DNA from: Actinomycetes bacterium
GTDB taxonomy: Bacteria; Actinomycetota; Acidimicrobiia; Spongiisociales; UBA5794
Direction of reading: 5' to 3'
DNA length: 12,680 nucleotides
Assembly (NCBI GenBank): GCA_023336765.1
Contig: JAMBLL010000190.1
Coordinates: forward strand, 1-12,680
Shown here in pieces: positions 8,502 through 12,680 of this stretch; the first letter of the stretch is position 1; every line of letters begins with the position of its first letter. The position numbers were made by a program, and so were the translations under genes. The notes under the pieces are model-generated. The model did not search any database. It had not been told where the DNA came from and worked only from the letters and a program-made list of their open reading frames with translations.

Positions 8502-8885
8502 CTACTTCAGTTCTACGTCGCCGCCTGCAGCTTCGAGAGCTTCCTTTGCCTTCTCGGCGGTCTCCTTGTCGACACCTTCGAGAATGGCTGAAGGCGCATC
8601 GTCGACGAGCGCCTTGGCTTCCTTGAGTCCGAGACTGGTCAAGGAGCGAACTTCCTTGATCACCTGGATCTTCTTCTCGCCCGGGCCGGTGAGCACGACA
8701 TCGAACTCATCCTGTTCTTCGACCTCGTCTTCCGCGTCGCCGCCAACGGCGACAGCTGCAAGAGCTACGGGTGCCGCCGCGGTCACGTCGAACTTCTCTT
8801 CAAATGCTTTCAGAAACTCGGACAGTTCGAGGATGGTCATTTCCTCAAACGTTTCGAGCAACTTTTCGGTTGTTGTCTTGGCCAT
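8502..8885 (-). CDS. rplL: 50S ribosomal protein L7/L12
   Basis: L12 is the multicopy stalk protein that recruits and stimulates translational GTPases. The 127-residue protein has the usual layout: an N-terminal dimerisation helix pair (about 1-35, EKLLETFEEMTILELSEF), an Ala/Val-rich acidic hinge (about 36-58), and the C-terminal factor-binding domain with the signature GPGEKKIQVIKEVR and LGLKEAKALVD. It starts 2 nt after the rplJ stop. Its Shine-Dalgarno GAGGAGG is formed by the final glutamate codons of rplJ (GAG GAG GAA TAA), so the two genes are likely coupled in translation. Confidence 0.98.
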   Translation of the reverse strand: MAKTTTEKLLETFEEMTILELSEFLKAFEEKFDVTAAAPVALAAVAVGGDAEDEVEEQDEFDVVLTGPGEKKIQVIKEVRSLTSLGLKEAKALVDDAPSAILEGVDKETAEKAKEALEAAGGDVELK

Positions 8886-8887
8886 GG

Positions 8888-9634
8888 TTATTCCTCCTCG
8901 GCGTCCTCGGACGCCTCGTCGGCCTGATCTTCGGTTTCTTCATCAGCATCATCAGATGCTTCGACGTTCGCCTCTGTCTGGTCTTCGGTCTTGTCCTGAG
9001 CAACTGGTTCATCCGGAGCGTCCTGGACGTCTGCGCCCTCTGACGTCCCGACGTCACCGCTGTCGGCCGCTGCCAGCTCTTCTTCAGCTGATGGCTGATG
9101 GCCGACGGCTGACGGCTCTTGCTCCTTCTTCTCAAGCAGTTGCTGGAGAACGGATGCAGTGTTGCGGGGAAGTGCAGCGAGCAGTCCGGCAAGGTTCGCC
9201 ATCGGAGCCTTCATCGCACCAGCGATCTTCGCGAGGAGGACCTCACGCGGCTCGATGTCAGCGAGCTCGGCGATCTTCTCAGGTGAGAGAAAATCGACTC
9301 CGAGCAAGCCGCCCTTGATCACGAACACATCGTGACTCTTGGCGAAGTCCTTTAGGACCTTGGCTGCACCCACAGGATCTCCATCGGCGAATGCCAGGCC
9401 TGTGGGGCCAAGAAGCAGTTCGTCGAGGGAGTCGATCTCGAGGTCACCTGCAGCACGCCGGGCCAGGGTCATCTTGACGACCTTGAACTCGGCATCGTTC
9501 GCACGCAATTCGCGCCGCAGAGCCTGTTGATCCTTGACCGAAAGACCGGCGTACTCGGCAAGGAACACGGCTTGTGCTCCCTCGATACGCTCCTTGATAT
9601 CGGCGACAGCCTGGACCTTCTCTGGTCGTGGCAT
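8888..9634 (-). CDS. rplJ: 50S ribosomal protein L10 with long acidic C-terminal tail
   Basis: L10 anchors L12 dimers to the ribosomal stalk base and can repress its own operon. Residues 1-170 are a normal L10 (EKVQAVADIKERI, KVVKMTLARRA, LLAALPRNTASVLQQLLEKK). Residues 171-248 are an extra, strongly acidic, low-complexity tail rich in Glu, Asp and Ala ending EDAEEE; the family norm is about 165-180 residues in total. Residues 172-183 (EPSAVGHQPSAE) are encoded by a CTGAYRG heptad array. The ATG is preceded by GAGGAGGA with 6-7 nt spacing. A candidate leader and hairpin lie upstream. The tail lies beyond the L12-binding helix, so whether it affects stalk assembly is unknown. Confidence 0.96.
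   Translation of the reverse strand: MPRPEKVQAVADIKERIEGAQAVFLAEYAGLSVKDQQALRRELRANDAEFKVVKMTLARRAAGDLEIDSLDELLLGPTGLAFADGDPVGAAKVLKDFAKSHDVFVIKGGLLGVDFLSPEKIAELADIEPREVLLAKIAGAMKAPMANLAGLLAALPRNTASVLQQLLEKKEQEPSAVGHQPSAEEELAAADSGDVGTSEGADVQDAPDEPVAQDKTEDQTEANVEASDDADEETEDQADEASEDAEEE
9088..9115. repeat. CTGAYRG heptad array inside the rplJ coding sequence
   Basis: Four consecutive 7-nt units, CTGATGG, CTGATGG, CCGACGG, CTGACGG, lie within rplJ. They are read on the minus strand as CCGTCAG-type units, an orientation free of stop codons in all three frames, and encode PSAVGHQPSA. The units match the arrays in the flanking gaps in sequence and number. Confidence 0.85.
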
Positions 9635-9693
9635 GTGTCGTCCTCCTCAAATCGGACTTTCGCTTCCTACCTCACCGGACGATGACATAGTCA

Positions 9694-9722
9694 AAGCCCC
9701 TGACATGAGACATCAGGGGCTT
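9694..9722 (-). terminator. Terminator-like hairpin 60 nt before rplJ, possible attenuator
   Basis: AAGCCCCTGA (9694-9703) and TCAGGGGCTT (9713-9722) form a perfect 10-bp stem with a 9-nt loop. On the minus strand the stem is followed by only a short U run (CUUUGACU). It lies between the candidate L10 leader and the rplJ start codon. An attenuator responding to free L10 would fit; a weak terminator for rplA read-through also fits. Confidence 0.55.
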
Positions 9723-9802
9723 CCTTTGAAGTTCGGCCTGTGCTGGCGTCTTGCAACTTATGCCCTTTGGGCACCAACGGTCTCGGGTCGTATGAGGATG
9801 TC

Positions 9803-9848
9803 AGGAAAGCATACTGGGGTCGATGGACTATCTCCGTCTGGCTTTCCT
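9803..9848. repeat. 8-bp inverted repeat adjoining the heptad element
   Basis: AGGAAAGC (9803-9810) and GCTTTCCT (9841-9848) are perfectly complementary with a 30-nt spacer. The right half abuts the heptad array that begins at 9851. It may be part of the leader RNA fold or of the repeat element. Confidence 0.45.
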
Positions 9849-9850
9849 AG

Positions 9851-9950
9851 CCGTCAGCCGTCAGCCATCAGCCGTCAGAAGAGAATCGGACTCACGCGAA
9901 GCAGGGATGACACCAGTTCTTGCTGATAGCTGACGGCTGATAGCTGACAG
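9851..9950. repeat. Inverted pair of CTGAYRG heptad arrays in the rplJ leader
   Basis: The left arm (9851-9878) is CCGTCAG, CCGTCAG, CCATCAG, CCGTCAG. The right arm (9923-9950) is CTGATAG, CTGACGG, CTGATAG, CTGACAG. The arms are in opposite orientation with a 44-bp centre, so the 100-bp segment can fold into a stem of about 28 bp with some mismatches or wobble pairs. AGTTCTTGCTGAT at the start of the right arm is shared with the rplL-rpoB element. It lies between the structured leader and rplJ, so it is probably transcribed. Confidence 0.85.
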
Positions 9951-9992
9951 CTGTAGAAAGAAATAGCGAGGGACCGTCGGAGCGGATGGTGG

Positions 9993-10004
9993 CCTCTTGC
10001 GAGG
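9993..10004 (-). other. Small GCAA-tetraloop hairpin in the rplJ leader
   Basis: On the minus strand CCUC-GCAA-GAGG forms a 4-bp stem capped by a GNRA-type loop. It is short, but it lies between the leader fold and the heptad element and may be part of a larger RNA structure. Confidence 0.3.
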
Positions 10005-10046
10005 ATCGAGAAGACAGCGGGCCAGGTAGCTATCAATCTCGTATAT

Positions 10047-10118
10047 GTCACTCCAGAAGGCCGGGGTAGGGGCCGACCTGCGTGGTCCGAAGTGACGGAA
10101 CCACCCTGTGAGGCGGTG
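10047..10118 (-). promoter_or_regulatory. Candidate L10-type ribosomal protein leader
   Basis: On the minus strand GUCACUUC (10089-10096) pairs with GGAGUGAC (10047-10054), closing a junction that contains two hairpins: GACC-ACGCA-GGUC (10075-10087) and GGCC-8 nt-GGCC (10059-10074). A preceding hairpin pairs ACCACC with GGUGGU (10098-10118). L10 leaders in other bacteria sit upstream of rplJ, bind L10-L12 and carry a GCAGGU-like element; CGCAGGUC here resembles it. I judge this from memory of the motif, without a covariance search. The rplJ start codon is about 410 nt further on, longer than expected, partly because the heptad element intervenes. Confidence 0.45.
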
Positions 10119-10190
10119 GTGGATCGCCTCTACTCCCGTCTCCTTCGGTCCCCCACTATGTGGTTACATGGTGGTCGCGTTCTGCACCGT

Positions 10191-10196
10191 TGTCAA
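10191..10196 (-). promoter_or_regulatory. Candidate -35 element of a rplJL promoter
   Basis: A perfect TTGACA lies on the minus strand between the palindromic-repeat cluster and the candidate leader, where a rplJL promoter would be expected. At 17-bp spacing the -10 would be CACCAT, which is poor; TGTAAC at 10163-10168 is 22 bp away. The -10 is therefore unresolved. Confidence 0.35.
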
Positions 10197-10211
10197 TAGG
10201 AATATCGGAGA

Positions 10212-10396
10212 GGCTCGCAAGCTCGCTGTACGAGCCCTGCGGGCGTATCGGCTCGCAAGCTCGCTGTACAAGGTCTACGGCCGATCAGAAACTCTTCAAT
10301 ACCGCGAGCGCAGCGAGCTGATACCGCGAGGCGCTAGCCGAGCTTGTACGTGAGGCCCCCAGGGCCGAACTGATACCGCGAGGCCCCCAGGGCCGA
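10212..10396. repeat. Cluster of short palindromic repeats between rplA and rplJ
   Basis: GGCTCGCAAGCTCGCTGTAC occurs at 10212-10231 and 10250-10269. ATACCGCGAG occurs at 10299-10308, 10321-10330 and 10373-10382. GAGGCCCCCAGGGCCGA occurs at 10352-10368 and 10380-10396. Many units are themselves small inverted repeats (for example GGCCC-CCA-GGGCC), linked by GTAC or GATACC-like joints. The transcript would be a chain of small hairpins. No gene is seen here. Confidence 0.75.
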
Positions 10397-10437
10397 GCGA
10401 AGAAGCTAGGCGCCCGAGGCGCCTAGCTTCTTCGCTC
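10395..10437 (-). terminator. Perfect 20-bp hairpin containing the 3' end and stop codon of rplA
   Basis: Bases 10395-10414 and 10418-10437 are exact reverse complements around a 3-nt CGA centre. The arm transcribed first holds the last four codons of rplA (Glu-Arg-Arg-Ser) and its TAG stop. No U-run follows on the minus strand; the sequence continues into GC-rich palindromic repeats. It may protect or stop the upstream transcript, or be an inverted duplication of the gene end. Confidence 0.7.
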
Positions 10438-11136
10438 TTTGATCAGGTCCGCCATTGCCGATGGATCGACTTTGATTCCAGGGCCCATCGTCGAGGACAC
10501 CGAGACCTTCTGGATGTACTTGCCTTTCGAGGAAGCCGGCTTGGCTCGTGCGATCTCGTCAGAGATCGCCAATAGGTTGTCGACGAGAGCGGCCACTTCG
10601 AACGAAACCCTGCCAATCGGAACGTGTACGTTGCCGTAGCGGTCGTTGCGGTATTCGACTCTTCCTGCCTTGAAAGCCTCCACGGTCTTGCCGACGTCTC
10701 TTGTAACGGTGCCCGACTTCGGGTTCGGCATGAGTCCACGGGGGCCAAGAAGTTGGCCGAGCTTGCCGACCACAGGCATCATGTCCGGACTGGCGATCGT
10801 TACATCCCAGTCGAGTGCCATGCCAGCGACGATCTGGTCTGCAAGATCCTGTCCACCGACGATATCAGCGCCAGCGTCCTCCGCCTCCTGAGCCTGATCG
10901 TTGGCGAAGACGACGACCTTGACCGTCTTGCCGGTTCCATGAGGAAGCGACACTGTTGACCGAACCAACTGGTCCGCCTGTCGCGCATCTATGCCAAGGT
11001 GATATGCGACATCGACCGATTCGTCGAACTTGCCATTGGCAAGGCTCTTCACGAGCTCAATCGCATCCTGGGGGTTGTACAACGTGTCCACGTCGTAACG
11101 GCGCTGAATGTCAGCACGGTGCTTCGAGATACCCAT
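10423..11136 (-). CDS. rplA: 50S ribosomal protein L1
   Basis: L1 forms the mobile stalk that interacts with E-site tRNA and often represses its own operon. The open frame continues to an upstream ATG at 11181, but the ATG at 11136 is preferred: it has AAAGGAAA about 6 nt upstream and begins with MGISKHRADIQRRYD, matching the family, whereas the extra 15 residues have no counterpart. This gives 237 residues, the normal size. The L1 signature LGPRGLMPNPKSGTV is present at about residues 126-140. The gene starts 93 nt after rplK, across a gap that holds a heptad array. Its last codons lie in a perfect hairpin. Confidence 0.97.
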   Translation of the reverse strand: MGISKHRADIQRRYDVDTLYNPQDAIELVKSLANGKFDESVDVAYHLGIDARQADQLVRSTVSLPHGTGKTVKVVVFANDQAQEAEDAGADIVGGQDLADQIVAGMALDWDVTIASPDMMPVVGKLGQLLGPRGLMPNPKSGTVTRDVGKTVEAFKAGRVEYRNDRYGNVHVPIGRVSFEVAALVDNLLAISDEIARAKPASSKGKYIQKVSVSSTMGPGIKVDPSAMADLIKERRS

Positions 11137-11187
11137 CGGGTGTTTCCTTTCGTGGTGTGTCGGGCCCACGCCCTCCCACATATGGAC

Positions 11188-11222
11188 GTAGTACGTCGTT
11201 CGTACTACGTATTACGTTCTAC
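11188..11222. repeat. GTNNTAC heptad array between rplK and rplA
   Basis: Five consecutive 7-nt units: GTAGTAC, GTCGTTC, GTACTAC, GTATTAC, GTTCTAC. Within it ACGTAGTACG (11186-11195) and CGTACTACGT (11201-11210) form a perfect 10-bp inverted repeat with a 5-nt loop, so the transcript can form a hairpin between the two ribosomal protein genes. The unit differs in sequence from CTGAYRG but shares the 7-nt period. Confidence 0.8.
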
Positions 11223-11229
11223 AGCGAAG

Positions 11230-11661
11230 CTATGCGTCTACGACCTCTAGGCCCATCGAGCGCGCTGTACCTTCGATGATCAACATCGCGTTGTCGATGT
11301 CGTTCGCGTTGAGGTCTGGCATTTTCGTCTCGGCGATCTCTCGAACCTGGTCACGTGTGACCGATCCGACCTTCTCGAGATGGGGCACCGCCGACCCCTT
11401 TTCGATCTTGGCTGCCTGACGCAGGAGTACCGCGGCAGGAGGCGTTTTTGTGATGAAGGTGAACGAGCGATCTTCGTATATGGAGATCTCGACAGGGATG
11501 ATCGTCCCGACCTGGGCCTGAGTGGCATTGTTGTATGCCTGGACGAAATCCATGATGTTCACGCCGTGTTGGCCAAGTGCAGGGCCAACCGGTGGCGCAG
11601 GGCTTGCGCTTCCGGCCGGGATCTGCAACTTGAGCACAGTCATCAGTTTCTTGCGACCCAT
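11230..11661 (-). CDS. rplK: 50S ribosomal protein L11
   Basis: L11 binds the GTPase-associated region of 23S rRNA and is needed for the RelA-type stringent response where that enzyme is present. The 143-residue length is standard. The N-terminal signature KLQIPAGSASPAPPVGPALG and the following QHGVNIMDF are characteristic (about residues 11-39), and the C-terminal RNA-binding domain (about 75-143) ends TARSMGLEVVDA. The ATG is preceded by AAGGAAA with a 7-nt spacer. It follows nusG by 18 nt in the usual nusG-rplK arrangement. The proline-rich N-terminal helix, the usual site of thiopeptide resistance changes, looks wild type. Confidence 0.98.
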   Translation of the reverse strand: MGRKKLMTVLKLQIPAGSASPAPPVGPALGQHGVNIMDFVQAYNNATQAQVGTIIPVEISIYEDRSFTFITKTPPAAVLLRQAAKIEKGSAVPHLEKVGSVTRDQVREIAETKMPDLNANDIDNAMLIIEGTARSMGLEVVDA

Positions 11662-11679
11662 GGTTCAGTTTCCTTGTTG

Positions 11680-12297
11680 TTAGTACTTGATGATCTGGTC
11701 GAAGCTGAGTTCGACAGGAGTCTCGCGTCCGAAGATGTCCACGAGTACCCGGACTTTGGATTGATCCACATTGATGTCTTCGATGACACCGTTGAAATCG
11801 GCGAACGGGCCGCCAACAACCCGGACAGTCTCGCCAACATCCCATGCTGGCTTGAAGGTCGGCTTGTCCTTCTTGGTTCCCTCGTCCTTTTCGACCCCGA
11901 GGATCCGTTCTACCTCGCGGCGCGATAGCGGGCTCGGGATGGTGCCCGAACCGACGAATCCCGTGACATTTGGTGTGTTACGAACGGCATACCACGAGTC
12001 ATCGTCCATGTACAGACGCACGAGGACGTATCCGGGAAACTTCTTGCGGTCAACAGTGACCTTCTTGCCGTTCTTGTACTCGACGACCTGTTCCATCGGA
12101 ATCACGATGTCGAAGATCTTGTCCTCAAGGTGCATCGACTTGACCCGGTTCTCGAGATTGGCCTTGACCTTCTTCTCGTAGCCTGAGTACGAGTGGATCA
12201 CATACCACCCACCTGGGAGGTCGTACGGACTCAGCGGTTTCGGCTCATCGACCTCGGGTGCGCTGTCGACAGTGGTATCGGCGGTTGTGTCACTCAT
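11680..12297 (-). CDS. nusG: Transcription termination/antitermination factor NusG
   Basis: NusG binds the RNA polymerase clamp and links it to Rho or the ribosome. The 205-residue protein has an acidic actinobacterial-style N-terminal extension (about residues 1-28), an NGN domain (about 30-118, with WYVIHSYSGYEKKVKANLE and the FPGYVLVRL strand), a charged linker, and a C-terminal KOW domain (about 153-205, GETVRVVGGPFADFNGVIEDI). Its ATG overlaps the secE stop by one base (TAATG), so the pair is translationally coupled. The extension is far shorter than in Streptomyces, where it is long. Confidence 0.98.
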   Translation of the reverse strand: MSDTTADTTVDSAPEVDEPKPLSPYDLPGGWYVIHSYSGYEKKVKANLENRVKSMHLEDKIFDIVIPMEQVVEYKNGKKVTVDRKKFPGYVLVRLYMDDDSWYAVRNTPNVTGFVGSGTIPSPLSRREVERILGVEKDEGTKKDKPTFKPAWDVGETVRVVGGPFADFNGVIEDINVDQSKVRVLVDIFGRETPVELSFDQIIKY

Positions 12298-12602
12298 TAC
12301 GTAATAGCTCTCAAAACATCGGCGACAAGCTTGGAGAATGCCCAGTCAAGGCCGAAGACGATGGCCGTCAGCACCGTTGTCATGCCGAACACAACAACCG
12401 TATAGGTGATGAGTTCCTCACGAGACGGCCAGGCGACCTTCTTCATCTCCTGGCGTACTTCGCGAAAGTACTTCCTCGCACGCGCAAACAAGCTCAGGTC
12501 CTTGTCCTTGCCTGACTTCTTGTTCGAACGCGACCCATCGGCGCGCTTCTTCTTGGCGCGTTCTTCTTCTTTTGCCTGATGGCGGCGCATTTCACGATTC
12601 AA
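12297..12602 (-). CDS. secE: Preprotein translocase subunit SecE
   Basis: SecE clamps the two halves of the SecY channel in the cytoplasmic membrane. The 101-residue protein has a long, basic, probably disordered N-terminus, the conserved amphipathic segment EVRQEMKKVAWPSREEL (about residues 48-64) and one transmembrane helix (about 65-90). The TTG at 12602 is chosen because GAGGAG lies 7 nt upstream; an in-frame ATG four codons later lacks comparable spacing. It lies 22 nt after the tRNA-Trp gene and overlaps nusG by one base, so all three are probably cotranscribed. Confidence 0.96.
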   Translation of the reverse strand: MNREMRRHQAKEEERAKKKRADGSRSNKKSGKDKDLSLFARARKYFREVRQEMKKVAWPSREELITYTVVVFGMTTVLTAIVFGLDWAFSKLVADVLRAIT

Positions 12603-12624
12603 CTACGTACTCCTCAGTAGTTCG

Positions 12625-12680
12625 CAGGGGTGGCGGGACTCGAACCCACAACATCCGGTTTTGGAGACCGGCGCTCTGCC
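12625..12680 (-). tRNA. trnW: tRNA-Trp (anticodon CCA), 5' end off the window
   Basis: The minus strand shows the D-arm remainder (GGCAGAGC), an anticodon arm CCGGTCTCCAAAACCGG with CCA in the loop, a T arm GTGGG-TTCGAGT-CCCGC, and the acceptor 3' half CACCCCT with discriminator G. The CCA tail is not encoded. The acceptor 5' half and part of the D arm lie beyond the window. tRNA-Trp immediately before secE is a common bacterial arrangement. Confidence 0.95.

Noticed and set aside
8333..9950. Possible CRISPR array
   Set aside because: Units are contiguous 7-mers without spacers, and arrays are short, inverted and include one within a gene.
10395..10437. Classical intrinsic terminator for the rplK-rplA transcript
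   Set aside because: The hairpin is strong but the minus strand after it is GC-rich with no U-run, so I keep it only as a hairpin with uncertain function.
11137..11181. Fifteen-residue N-terminal extension of L1 from the ATG at 11181
   Set aside because: The extension has no family counterpart and the Shine-Dalgarno lies immediately before the ATG at 11136.

Overview
The window is one long minus-strand transcription and translation locus from a high-to-moderate GC bacterium, almost certainly an actinomycete (phylum Actinomycetota). The evidence is the order tRNA-Trp > secE > nusG > rplK > rplA > rplJ > rplL > rpoB > rpoC, the actinobacterial-type RpoB and RpoC sequences, and a NusG with a short acidic N-terminal extension. 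A deep-branching class such as Acidimicrobiia is a guess from the long acidic L10 tail, not a demonstrated assignment.

Reading in the direction of transcription (right to left): a tRNA-Trp truncated by the window edge (12625-12680) is followed 22 nt later by secE (TTG start), which overlaps nusG by one base. Next come rplK and rplA, then a 786-nt gap, then rplJ-rplL (2 nt apart), a 366-nt gap, then rpoB (TTG start) and rpoC. Beyond rpoC is a separate gene for an M50-family intramembrane metalloprotease that runs off the left edge; rpsL-rpsG-fusA, which usually follow rpoC, are not here. SecE joins the protein translocon; NusG couples RNA polymerase to other factors; L11, L1, L10 and L12 form the ribosomal stalk and L1 arm; RpoB and RpoC form the RNA polymerase active site.

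The coding genes are ordinary except for two points. RpoC keeps its N-terminal zinc site but has lost all four cysteines of the second zinc site. L10 carries an acidic tail of about 75 residues with a DNA repeat embedded in its coding sequence.

The unusual content is in the gaps, which hold short-repeat families. (1) Heptanucleotide arrays of consensus CTGAYRG, each four units long, occur five times: two inverted pairs in the rplL-rpoB and rplA-rplJ gaps, and a single array inside rplJ. (2) A second heptad family, GTNNTAC, has five units between rplK and rplA. (3) A 20-bp semi-palindrome, GCTGYGAACCCWGGGTTCGT, occurs three times in alternating orientation between rpoC and the M50 gene. (4) A cluster of small palindromic units leads into a perfect 20-bp hairpin that contains the last codons and stop of rplA. 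The gaps also hold a candidate L10-type leader with a terminator-like hairpin before rplJ, and a good candidate promoter for rpoBC.
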